Below are positions 32,722-43,038 of a stretch of DNA of 64,000 nucleotides, piece after piece (positions within the stretch are counted from its first letter, which is position 1; each line of letters starts with the position of its first letter). The stretch spans positions 75,981,836-76,045,835 of the forward strand of contig OY986438.1 in NCBI GenBank assembly GCA_963920525.1, written 5' to 3'. This DNA is from Dichetophora obliterata (taxonomy: Eukaryota > Arthropoda > Insecta > Diptera > Sciomyzidae). The notes under the pieces are model-generated. The model saw nothing but the letters and a program-made list of their open reading frames with translations, had not been told where the DNA came from and did no database searches. The position numbers and the translations under genes were made by a program.

Positions 32722-34284
32722 TGTAAGGGGGTTTTCTTCAAAGGCTGAGGTATCCTCAGCCGCTCCAGGATCAAACGAAAGACCCTCGAACTTTCGTCAA
32801 ATAAATAAAAAGACTAGGTGTTTCGATGCCTCGATTAAAAATAGTTTGCTTTATTTATAATCAAGTAGTTTAAAATAAGAGTTTGTATATTTCACTTTCA
32901 ATATGTACAAATCTATTTATTATGTTTTTTTATTACAATACACAATAATTCAATAATAATAATAATTCGCTGGTTCGTAGAGTTGTTGTTGCTTGTGTCG
33001 TGCAAACGAGTGCTGCTTCGGCCCGTACTGGTGTCGGTTCGGTTCGGTTCGGGTTCGGTGAGATGCGAAGAAGTATAATTCTTGGCGTGATGCGGCGGTA
33101 AGTAAGAGGCGGTGACGGCTGGGCTTAGGCAGGACCCGACTGCGATGCTTTCGGCGAATAAACAAACTCTCCGTTATAACAAAAAAAAAGGTAAATGCTT
33201 CTATGCTTCTATGCTTTAAAGCGGTATGATTTAGTAATTACAAATTCTAATTACGCATTTTACGATCTACAGTTGCGTGAATTACCCTATTATATCAATA
33301 TCAAGATCTATGCTCGAATAGATGAACGACCGACCATAGCCGATGTAGTAATTCAACCGAGCACTTCAGGCGAACAATCGACCGGCCGAAGCCGATGTAG
33401 TAATTCGCGTTTAGCACTACGATGAGTAAACGACCGACTAAAGCCGATGTAGTAATCCAACGAACACCTTCGGATGATCGACCGAGCTATAGCCGATGTA
33501 GTAATTCAACCGAGCACTTCAGACGAATAATCAACCGACCGAAGCCGATGTAGTAATCCGCTTTAGCACTGCTATGAACGAACGACCGGCTAAAGCCGAT
33601 GTAGTAATCCGAACGATCACTCCTGGACAATCGACCGACTATAGCCGATGTAGTAATTCAACCGAGCACTTCAGACGAATAAACGACCGACCGAAGCCGG
33701 TGTAGTAATCCGCTTTAGCACTACGATGAACGAACGACCGACTAAAGCCGATGTAGTAATCCGCACAAATAACCTTAAAATACCTACAATACTTATAATG
33801 CTTAAAACTAAATGTATTAGTAACGAGCACACTTTCGATAGCTCGTCGGAAAACAACTACTCGTTAAATCGTAACAAGTGTCGGACGGTACAAAGCACTA
33901 CGCTTCCGAGCCGTCCCGAAGCCAGCCAAACAGCGCACTCTTAAATACCTTCGGTTGAAAACCTCTTGTGAATTATAGCGCCACTCATCATGTGGATGTT
34001 AAATTCGCCTGTTTTGTTTGTCGCTACCGTGTGGCTGTTGTCTTCTTCGGGTGTACTGCGTTTGTGTGGTTGTCGTATGCTTTGATATAGTGGCCGTTGT
34101 CTGCTTTGACCATGATGTGTTTGTGTGGTTGTCATATGCCTCAATGCATTAGGTGTTGTCTGCTTTGACCATGATGTGTTTGTGTGGTTGTCATATGTCT
34201 TGATGCATTGGCTGTATGCACAGTGGTGTAGCGAGACAGTGGCGTAAGGAGTGGGGTGCAACTATTGTACGGGGCACCGTTACA
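32722..34284 (-). repeat. 3' LTR of Osvaldo-like element
   Basis: 1,563 bp, TGTAAGGGGG to CACCGTTACA on the plus strand. It keeps a block of about 150 bp (roughly 33850-34000) that the other LTR has lost. Confidence 0.9.
33310..33775. repeat. Tandem array in 3' LTR
   Basis: About nine units built on AAAGCCGATGTAGTAATCC-like cores, spaced about 45-60 bp and arranged in a higher-order pattern of about 145 bp. The same array is at 43620-44070. Confidence 0.9.
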
Positions 34285-34297
34285 ACTCCCCCCCACT
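34285..34297 (-). promoter_or_regulatory. Polypurine tract of Osvaldo-like element
   Basis: On the minus strand AGTGGGGGGGAGT runs directly into the 3' LTR. Confidence 0.85.
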
Positions 34298-34817
34298 TCG
34301 GAGAGTGATTTATCACTAGAAAGAAAAATAGAGAAGAACAAGAAAATAAAAAAAATGTAATTAGTATTGTGAAAAGACAATATTAATGAGTGAGTGGGCG
34401 ATTTGAGGTCTTACGACCCGCACTACCGAGACCGGTAAAGTTCACCTGACCATGTATAAGGTTCGGCTCAGCCCAAAGTGTATATAATAATATTATATAT
34501 ATATATATATTTATTCATTTTTTTTTTTTATCATATATATTTTTTTTTTATTACATATTTTTTTTTTCGAAAAATTCATTGTGAGCTTAACTTAGCTAAA
34601 AATAAAAGAAACCAAAAGTTAGAATAGCAATTCATGTAAGGAAAACTTCCATCCTGCGGGTAATCACGGATTGATCTTAAAAAAAAATAATAATAATAAT
34701 AATAAAGAGATAATGCTTATAAAAGTTAGTTATATAATGAAAATTTAATACTACGGATAATAATAATAAAAAAAAAATTTTTTTTTAATTTCGTATTAGC
34801 ATGATCTTGTTTGGCCG
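34298..34817. other. 3' non-coding region of Osvaldo-like element
   Basis: AT-rich with long T and A runs, (TA)n at 34494-34510 and an AATAATAAT run at 34689. No envelope-like frame is visible here. Confidence 0.6.
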
Positions 34818-36338
34818 TTATGCTTCTGGCGTGATAATTTTTTTATGCCCCTGGCAGCGCAGCAGAGCCCTACCATCAGCCAAGATGGTGACTGCTACAT
34901 TCGGCCTTTTCTTTCGGCGAATTATCCAGTGCAGATGCTTGCCCTCCTGATTCGGCTTTTTGATGTATATGCCGTCAAAAAGTTGATCTTCGGTTGCGCC
35001 TTGGCTTGAGGTTGGCGTCAGCTTGCTTATGCAATGGAGCGGTGCCAGTTTTGATACGTTTAGTTGTCGTGGCGGCTTGACACTGGCCTGTGATGCTGTT
35101 GCTTGTTTGGAGTCGTCAGGGACTGTCAGTTCCGGCATGCTTGGTGCTAAGGTGGCCGCTGCGGTTGATCGCCTAGCGAGTTGCTTTATTGGTACTAGAG
35201 GTGGTGGTAATGAGTGGTTGCTGGTTGCGGCGGCCTCGGCCCCTGGCTCACCAGAGCTTCCGGCTGGGTAACAGGGTGTCGACGAGGCTAAAGCGTGAGA
35301 TGTCGGCTGGATTTTTCGGGGCCCAAATGTTAGTTTCGATAGCTTGGACAGCCAAATCGGTAAATTATGCGTTCTTTCAGAGCTCGTATGACGCTGAGTG
35401 AGGTGGCGCGGTGAACTGGGACTAACTCTACCCATTTACTAAACTTGTCGACTAGTACGAGTAGTGCGGTGTGACCTTGTGCTGATCTGGGCAGTGGTCC
35501 GACGAAGTCACCACATACTATCTCCCATGGCTGTGTACACTGCATGGTTGCCATAAAACCTGCTGGCTTGCGTTGCTCAATTTTAAAGCGGGCACATGTG
35601 CTGCAGCTGCGGACGTGGCGGGCGACATCACGGTACATGCCAGGCCAGTAGTAATCGGCTTGAGCTCGGTGTAGGGTTTTTGTTCTTCCTAGGTGTCCAG
35701 CGGCACTGTTGTCATGGACTTCGTCTAGCACACGTTGCCGGAGGTGCTGGGGCACGCATAATTTCCATTCGGGGGAGGTCGTGAGTGGGTTGCGGCGCGG
35801 GATGTGTCGGAATAGCCGGTCTTCAATCACCTGGTAGTCTGGGTATCGGGAAAGTTGTTGTTTGGTTCTGTTTAATTGTTGATTGTACCAGTCGTTCGTC
35901 TTCGTGGAGCTTGCACATAACGGTTCGTTTTCATCACGAGGTAGGGGGTTTCGCGATAGAGCATCTGCTACAATATTCAAACTGCCTCGTCGGTATTCAA
36001 TCGTGAAATTGTATTGCTGGAGCTCTAGCGCCCATCGTGCAAGTCGACCGGAAGGATTTTTCAACGAATGAAGCCATTTCAACGAGTGGTGGTCGGTGAT
36101 TACCGTGAACTGGTAGCCTTCCAAGTATGTTCGTAATTTCCGAATCCCCCAGAGTATAGCCAAACATTCTTGTTCGGTGGCCTAACACTTCTTCTCGAGA
36201 TCGGTTAACGTTCGGCTGGCGTAAGCTATTACTCTTTCTTGGTCAGCGTTTCGTTGGAAAAGTACTGCGCCTAATCCCTCTCCGCTGGCGTCGGTCTGTA
36301 GTATGAATGGCTGTTCGAAGTCTGGGCAGCTGATCAGA
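34818..36338 (-). pseudogene. Osvaldo-like pol: RNase H, integrase, tail
   Basis: Reading on the minus strand from 36338, RNase H starts with TDASGEGLGAVLF and, after a nonsense codon at 36182-36184, continues with TDHHSLKWL. Integrase follows with its HHCC module (C-S-T-C, about 35600) and the first part of the catalytic core (CGDFVGPLP, VDKFSKWVE), to FGCPS at about 35340. There the sequence skips the rest of the core. A Ser/Pro/Ala-rich stretch and a basic C-terminus (KKPNQEGKHLHWIIRRKKR) run to a stop at 34818 in a different frame. Confidence 0.8.
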
Positions 36339-36418
36339 TTTCTCTTTCTGTTGAAGCAATACCAATCATAGAGGAAAATGCTGATTCTCCTCGCGTTTCT
36401 GCCACAAAAAAAACTTAA

Positions 36419-36853
36419 GCTGAAACTTGTATTTCCTCAAATGTGGTCCCTGCACCTTCTCAGATTACTCCGGTTTCTACAGGACCGATACCGACACAAG
36501 TATCGAACAGCAGTATCAAAGCCCTTGTTCATAAAGAACTTGTGATTATTGAGCCTGCAAAATCTATATTTGTTTCTCGTTTTGCAGCTGATACATCCGG
36601 TGAAGACGTGTTATTCTATATAAACTCTAAGCTGAATGTTGTAAATAAAAATATCTCTGTTTACAAATTCCATTTTTCATACGAGCGAATTACGTCCTCT
36701 TTTAAAATATCTTTGCCTGATGATCTTTTTCACAAGGTATTGGATCAAAAGTTTTGGCCTGACAATACGATGGTGCATGAATTTATTTCTAGACCTCGGC
36801 CTACAACTTCCTTGGCTACTTTTTCGGTTTTTAACAAGAATCAAAAAAACTAG
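36419..36853 (+). pseudogene. LINE ORF1 C-terminal fragment
   Basis: About 140 codons in frame, no ATG, stop at 36851-36853. IFVSRFAADTSGEDVLFYI and a SSFKISL strand followed by FWPDNTMVHEF are shared, with changes, with the ORF1 remnant of the minus-strand LINE (KKVFISRLQHDTTSENILTF, and FATVLSSNLW further on). This is a conserved RNA-binding type of fold in LINE ORF1 by position; the exact domain is not assigned. Upstream frame loss near 36410 lies at an A run. Confidence 0.65.
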
Positions 36854-39735
36854 ATTGTTGCTTTCAGTTCCTTATCCTTTACCAAAACGTTCGTGGCATT
36901 AACACAAAACTAAATAATTTATTAATTTTGAGTCACAACCTTCACTTTAATATAATAGCTTTTAGTGAGACTTGGCTGAAACCTAACACTCTAAATACTG
37001 AAATTCTGTGCAACAAATTTAACATATACCGCAAAGATAGAAACTCCATTCCTGGTATTTGCTCTAAAGGTGGGGGTGTGTTGATTGCAGTCAAAGCGAC
37101 ACATTTCTCTGAAGAGTTATTAATTCCAGAATCCTTGGACATTGAATTCTGTTGTGTTCATGTTAAGTTTGGTTCCTTGAGCCTTTTTATTACATGCTCA
37201 TATATTCCTCCCCTTTCTACCTTAGAAGTTTATAGCAAACTTTTGGCTTCTATTAGTAAAGTTTGCTCAAAACTGCAATCAAATGATCATATTTTAATAA
37301 CTGGAGATTTTAACCTGCCAAACGTTTCTTGGAACTGCTGTTCTGAAATTCCTGAAATATTTTTACCTTCGTCTGAAAGTTCATCCGATAATTACTTTTT
37401 AAACGAGCTCTCAATCCAAGGGCTATTCCAACTTAACTGCATTTTTAACAAAAATAATCGTTTGCTTGATCTGGTGTTTTTTGATGACAGCAATATCGCT
37501 TCTGTGTCTAAATCAGATCCTCTGGTTACACCCGAAGATTCTCATCATCCAACATTAGAAATTATTTTAAATTTTCCAAAACCATCTGCGCAGTATTCTG
37601 ATTCTCAACCACCTATTGAGTTTAACTTTAAAAAAACAAACTACGTGATTTTGAAGAATAACTTGTCTAATATAAACTGGAATTCTATTCTAAATATTAA
37701 TACAAATAGTTTATCTTCTCAGAGTCTTGATGATGCGGTATATGCGTTTAATAGAACGCTCAATGATTGTTTTCTTAAAGCTGTTCCGCAAAGGAAAGCC
37801 TCCTTGACATCGGGTCCGGTATGGTATACAAATGAATTAAGAAAAATGAGGAATTTGAAATCTAAATACTATAAAAAATATCAAAAAACACATAACATAT
37901 GTGATTTTGGATGCTATACCTCGATTAAATACAGTTATCAACAGTTATGCAAACAATCCTATAATACCTACTTAACAAAAGTAAAATTAAACATCAAATC
38001 TGATGCTAAATCCTTCTGGAACTTTGTTAACACAAAACGCAAGATTGATTCCTATCCTTCTTTTATGAAGTATAATTCGGTTGAGTCTGATAATGATAAT
38101 AGTATTTGCAATCTTTTTGCTGACTTTTTCAAGTCGACTTATTCATCATCGTCCTATGATTATTTAAGTTATCCTTTCAATATTCAATCTGGGGATATAT
38201 ATTTCCCAATAATTGACACAAACACAGTCTTATCATTTTTAAAAAATATTAAAACATCATATAAAAGTGGTCCTGATAACATACCTTCGTGTATATTAAA
38301 ATACTGCTGTGAAGAATTAGTAACTCCAATCTCTTTACTATTTACTTCATCATTAAAATCCTGCTATTTTCCTGCAGCCTGGAAGCATTCATTTATCATT
38401 CCGCTGCATAAATCCGGAAATAGGTCTTTAATTGATAACTACCGTGGCATCGCAAAATTGAGCGCTTTGCCTAAACTTTTAGAGGCAATTGTTACATCAC
38501 GACCATCGCATAGCGTTAAATCTTTAATGTCTCCTTTCCAACATGGATTCCTTTCTGGAAAATCCACTGTTACTAACCTTCTCGAATTTACATCAAAAAC
38601 TATAGAAAACTTTGGAAAAGGCATGCAGACTGATGTCATTTACACGGATTTTAGCAAAGCTTTTGACGTTGTAAATCACAAACTACTGATCTTAAAATTA
38701 CATCTTGTTGGATTTCCTATACCGTTGGTAAAGTGGATTGAATCTTACTTAAGCAATAGAACACAATCTGTTCTTTTTAAGCTCAAGAAATCACACGAGT
38801 TTCCTGTTACTTTACCTCAAGGAAGTCATCTTGGGCCTCTTCTGTTTCTCCTTTTTATAAACGATTTGCCATCTGTCATAATGCATTCTAGCATCTTAAT
38901 GTTTGCTGACGACGTCAAACTCTTCCTTTCTTTTAAAAATGATAATGACGCTGTATTTTTGCAAGCCGACATAGATCATCTTCATAACTGGTGCAAAACG
39001 AACCGTATGAACCTCAACATGAAGAAATGCAAGCATATGTCTTTCTCGCGCAAACCACCAATTAAATGTACCTTCAAAATTTGTGGTTATCCATTGGAGT
39101 CCTTAGATAGCTTCAATGATCTTGGAGTTACAATGGATCCTAAACTACGCTTTAATATTCATGTAAATAAAATAATAAATAGAGCAAATAGTACTTTAGG
39201 ATTTATTAAACGTTGGGCAAAAGAGTTTAATGATCCTTTCATAACGAAAACCTTATTCACTTCCCTAGTGCGGCCTATCTTAGAATACGCTTCAGTTGTT
39301 TGGTGCCCAAGATACGGTTGTTACATAGACGACATTGAATCAGTGCAGAAACAATTTCTTTTGTTTTGCTTAAGCTATCTTTATTGTAATACTGATTTTC
39401 ACTTACCACCTTATGAATATCGGTTACAACTCTTAAATCTTCCGTCTTTAAAAAATCGGAGAATTATGATAAATGCTTGTTGGATTATAAAACTTTTACA
39501 TGGCTATGTAAACAGTCCATATTTATTGAGTAAAATATATTTTAATATTCCTCTTCGTCCTAGAAGATCTTTTGAGTTACTCCACATGAACTTTTGTAGA
39601 ACTAATTATTTGCAAAATGAACCTCTTAGAAGCGCTTGCGGTGATTTTAATTTTGTATCTGATGTTATATCCTTAAGTGAATCCATGGACTCAATCAAAC
39701 ATAAAATTATAGATTACCTGCAGTACCGTCGTTGA
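36847..39735 (+). CDS. LINE ORF2: endonuclease-reverse transcriptase
   Basis: An uninterrupted frame of about 960 codons. Endonuclease: YQNVRGINTKLN (36880), FSETWL (about 36960), GDFNLP (about 37305) and an SHHP box (about 37540). RT: DNYRGIAKLSALPK, FSKAFDVVNHKLL, LPQGSHLGPLLFLLFINDL and the catalytic FADD (about 38905). A tail (LEYASVVWCP) and stop at 39733-39735 follow. The frame overlaps the last codons of ORF1, and no ATG precedes the endonuclease domain, so initiation may need re-initiation at the ORF1 stop, or the start was lost. It would nick target DNA and copy LINE RNA in place. Confidence 0.85.
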   Translation, partial: KLDCCFQFLILYQNVRGINTKLNNLLILSHNLHFNIIAFSETWLKPNTLNTEILCNKFNIYRKDRNSIPGICSKGGGVLIAVKATHFSEELLIPESLDIEFCCVHVKFGSLSLFITCSYIPPLSTLEVYSKLLASISKVCSKLQSNDHILITGDFNLPNVSWNCCSEIPEIFLPSSESSSDNYFLNELSIQGLFQLNCIFNKNNRLLDLVFFDDSNIASVSKSDPLVTPEDSHHPTLEIILNFPKPSAQYSDSQPPIEFNFKKTNYVILKNNLSNINWNSILNINTNSLSSQSLDDAVYAFNRTLNDCFLKAVPQRKASLTSGPVWYTNELRKMRNLKSKYYKKYQKTHNICDFGCYTSIKYSYQQLCKQSYNTYLTKVKLNIKSDAKSFWNFVNTKRKIDSYPSFMKYNSVESDNDNSICNLFADFFKSTYSSSSYDYLSYPFNIQSGDIYFPIIDTNTVLSFLKNIKTSYKSGPDNIPSCILKYCCEELVTPISLLFTSSLKSCYFPAAWKHSFIIPLHKSGNRSLIDNYRGIAKLSALPKLLEAIVTSRPSHSVKSLMSPFQHGFLSGKSTVTNLLEFTSKTIENFGKGMQTDVIYTDFSKAFDVVNHKLLILKLHLVGFPIPLVKWIESYLSNRTQSVLFKLKKSHEFPVTLPQGSHLGPLLFLLFINDLPSVIMHSSILMFADDVKLFLSFKNDNDAVFLQADIDHLHNWCKTNRMNLNMKKCKHMSFSRKPPIKCTFKICGYPLESLDSFNDLGVTMDPKLRFNIHVNKIINRANSTLGFIKRWAKEFNDPFITKTLFTSLVRPILEYASVVWCPRYGCYIDDIESVQKQFLLFCLSYLYCNTDFHLPPYEYRLQLLNLPSLKNRRIMINACWIIKLLHGYVNSPYLLSKIYFNIPLRPRRSFELLHMNFCRTNYLQNEPLRSACGDFNFVSDVISLSESMDSIKHKIIDYLQYRR

Positions 39736-40515
39736 TTATGTAAAGTTCTTTCAAACATATATCTGATGCATCTGGTGATTTGTAAACACATTAATATAAC
39801 AATCTAAATGGACCTAAGCGTAAAATGGAAAATTTTGGTGTATAATATATCTAAATAATCTGAATGGACCTAAACCTGGGATCTTCAATTGCCTCATATC
39901 TTCAAGATGGTTGTGACAACATTTGTTGACGGTACCGTGGTGTCTTGGTGTCTTTTTACCTCTTGAAACACTACGTTAGATCGATTTGTAATATATTAAT
40001 ATGAGTGGCCGATAAGACCTAGTTTGTCTTGGTGCCTGCGTTCGCAACTGGTTTTCTTTATTTTATGAAAATTGGTTTGGTGAAGTTGACCTAGTTTGTC
40101 GAGTAACCACCCTGTCAAGCCAGGATTTCACCGGCTTCAGGGAGACAGAACGATATATATTATATATATACCTATTGGAGTGGTGTTTTATTGGGTATGA
40201 GACCTTGTTTGTCACACGACTCCGCCGTATACAAAAATTGTTGCTAACTTGACCTTGTTTGTCTTGAAAACGCAACCCTGCTATGCTGTCTGATTTTATC
40301 GATTTTGACTTAACTTTTTTTCTATTATTTTTTATACTTTAATAAAATTATATACTTTAAGCAATTTACTAAAACTTTTTAGTTTGTTAATAATACATTA
40401 TTTCATTCAAAATCATACTTTATATTTTTGAATTGTATTAAATATCTTATTTTATAATTTTAAATTTGCTATAAAACCTGTTAAGGTTTAGCAATCAAGT
40501 AAATAAATAAATAAA
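39736..40515 (+). other. LINE 3' UTR with repeated GACCT(A/T)GTTTGTC motif
   Basis: Four copies of a 13-base motif occur at about 40017, 40089, 40202 and 40254. Two AATCTGAATGGACCTAA-like blocks lie at about 39802 and 39853. The region ends in the TAAA tail. Confidence 0.7.
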
Positions 40516-43037
40516 ACGGGTGCTTGTGTCAGCAGGGTTTTTAATTTCAAAAATGCCGCTTCCTGTTCGTGTTGCCATTCCCATTTGATGTTTTTCTTCA
40601 GCAAGAGTGTGAGCGGTGCTGCCAGTGTTGAAAAATTTGGTACAAATCGCCTATACCATGACGCGACCCCTAGGATTCTCCGTAATTCTTTTATATTACG
40701 CGGAGGGGTCATTTCTTGCAGAGCAGCAACCTTTGCGGGGTCCATATGCATGCCTTCGGAGCTTACTATGTGTCCGAGGTAATGGATGCGGGTTCTGACA
40801 AAATCACATTTCTCAAAGTTTATCTGCATATTTGCCTCAAACAATTTGCTGAAGGCGAGGCTCAAGTTTTTTAGGTGGTCGTCAAACGATGTGCCCAGGA
40901 TGATGATATCATCGAGATATGCGAATACCTTCGGGTAAAGTTCGGGTCCGATGATGCTGTCGAGTGCGCGCTGGAACGTGGCAGGTGCCGAGTGTAAGCC
41001 AAAAGGCATGACTTTCCACTGGAAAAGGCCTCGGCCCGGGACGGTGAACGCGGTGCATGCTCGTGATTTTTGTTCCACTGGAATTTGCCAGTAGCTGTTT
41101 TTTAAGTCGATGGATGAAATATATTTAGCCTCTTTGAGTTGGTCAAGAATTGCGTTGATCTGGGGCAGAGGGTAAGCATCGGGCTCGGTTGCAGCATTTA
41201 ACTGGCGATAGTCTATTCACATCCGCCACGAACCTTGCTTTTTACGGACCAAGACGACAGGAGAGCTATATGGGCTCTTTGATTCTTCGATTCGATCCAT
41301 TGCGAGCAGTTCATCGAGTTCCTGGTTCAATATACTTTGCATAGCCGGGTTGCGGGAGTAATACCGCTGCTTAATCGGTTGGTTATGCCGAAGTATGATC
41401 GAATGCTCGGTAATGTTGCACGTTCCGGTGATGGTGCCGAATCGTTGTTTTTGTTCGTCCAAAAAACTCGCCAGGCGTTGGTTTTGTTCGGGTGTTAAAT
41501 TCTCTCGGCTGACAATCGAGTGCAGAGTTGAAATTTTTTCTGCTTTGTCATCGGTTTTCTTGTTCAGCTCTTGCCCATCCAATGTTAATTTTATGCCTCT
41601 GCGTCGTAAGAAATCCATGCCGAGTATCATCGGCTCTGCTAATGATGAGAGTGGGGAGACTAAGACAAATACCGATTTTTTTTCATAGTCGACTTGGATG
41701 GGATATGCGTCCTCGCAATCAACTATAGAGTTGTCTGCCAGCTGGATTTTCCTACTCTGTGGCCGTGGTTGAATATTTTGCTCGATTAAAAACTGCTTAA
41801 TGCCATTGTCGACATACGACAGGGTGGATCCGGTGTCAATCAGCGCCTTGATTGGTCCACCTCTGACCGTCACGGTGATATAATAGCGGCCATCGGTTGA
41901 ATTCTCAGAAGGGCCGGGGGTAGACTGGTGTGTATGCAAACAGCGGCAGTCGCGTGATAGAGTGCCATCCTGACCACACCGTGAGCAGAATTTTCGTGCC
42001 CGGCTTCGGCAATCATAACGACGGTGGCCTCGTTTTTTGCATCTCCAGCAGTGTGTGCCTGTCTCGTATGGTGTTGCATCTCGTAAGCAGTGAGTAGCCG
42101 TTCGGCTCCCTCGTGCTTCGTCTCGCTTGAGTACCTCGTATTCTTCGGTGAGATCCATCAATTCGTCAAGCGTATTAAAATCGCTTCGCCTGGCATATAG
42201 TTTGTACTCGACTCGTAAACCATCGTAAATCCGATCTGTGTGGTCAAGGGTTTTGAGCTGCGGATGTTGGCGTATGAGGGTTTGCATACTCAGTATGTAA
42301 TCTTTGGCCTTTTCTCTTTGCATCTGCTTACGATGATAAATTGTTTCCTCTAGGTGGCTTAGGAATCGCTTCGGTAAAAAGAATCTTTCGGCTTCGGTAC
42401 GGAATTCGGCCCATGTGGTGATCGTTGGTCGTTTAACACGATACCATTGCAGGGCCCTACCTTGCAATACCTCTAGTAATGTGGGTAACAATTTATTTCG
42501 GTCCAGGTGATAACATTCGGCTAGCTCCTCGATTCGTTCCACGAACTCTAGCAAGTTGTCGCCACCATCGTAATGGATGTTCCATCGTCGTACGGTGTTC
42601 ATTATTTCGGCATCTGAACTCTGGTGGTAATTTATTCGGTTATATTCGGGTAATATTAATGTTGGTTGTGGCGTATTTGCGCCTTTGGCTACTGTTGACT
42701 CGTTACTAATTGGTAATCGTTCTTCGGCTTCAACTTCGGCTTCTAGCGCTTGAAATATATTCTCTGTTGAGGCTCTACTTCGTTTTGTTTTTACGAAGTG
42801 GCTTAGTTGCCTTCGTAAATTCTCCACAGTGCAGCCCTCAATTGGTAATCCAATCTTTTGGCATTCCATGATGAGCCGCTCCTTTTTGAGTAGATAGATC
42901 CAGCCGAGTGAGTCCGAAGTTAAATATTTGTTCATATTATTGTTTTTATTGTGTATTGTGCCTGCTTCTTTGTCGTTGGTGGGTGGGTTCGGTTTTCCAC
43001 TGCCGTCTTCTGAAGCAGGTCCCTGTTCGGGCGCCAT
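40516..43037 (-). pseudogene. Osvaldo-like gag-protease-RT polyprotein
   Basis: One minus-strand frame runs from the primer site to the LINE insertion with a single stop at 41217-41219. The likely gag ATG is at 42935; another ATG at 43037 lies in the primer site. Gag has a capsid-type region (LLEFVERIEELAECYHLDRN) and two knuckles; the first is canonical (CWRCKKRGHRRYDC), the second has Thr in place of His (CSRCGQDGTLSRDC). Protease shows LIDTGSTLSYVD. RT has SSVVLVRKK-type fingers, GLFQWKVMPFGLHSAPATF and the catalytic YLDD (about 40915). Gag and pol appear to be a single frame. Confidence 0.85.
43019..43036 (-). promoter_or_regulatory. tRNA-Lys primer binding site
   Basis: On the minus strand TGGCGCCCGAACAGGGAC begins two bases inside the 5' LTR. 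This is the 18-base complement of the 3' end of tRNA-Lys3 known from lentiviruses and from Osvaldo. Confidence 0.9.
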
Positions 43038-43038
43038 T

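Larger units (their letters stand above)
36339..40515 (+). mobile_element. LINE (jockey/CR1-group) inserted in Osvaldo pol
   Basis: The insertion separates the RT and RNase H parts of the minus-strand pol. It carries the end of ORF1, a long ORF2, a 780-bp 3' UTR and a TAAATAAATAAATAAAA tail at 40499-40515. The 5' end is truncated within ORF1. The target duplication is short or absent. It belongs to the same broad family as the minus-strand LINE at 46.3-50.2 kb. Confidence 0.85.

Noticed and set aside
33310..33775. CRISPR-like spaced repeats
   Set aside because: The cores recur with related, not unique, spacers inside a retrotransposon LTR, and there is an identical second array in the other LTR; the setting is eukaryotic.
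34818..35435. Possible envelope gene of the Osvaldo-like element
   Set aside because: No signal peptide, transmembrane segment or cleavage site; it is Ser/Pro/basic and begins within damaged integrase, so it is treated as the pol tail.
41395..41728. Plus-strand frames opposite Osvaldo-like pol
   Set aside because: Antisense shadows of protease and RT.
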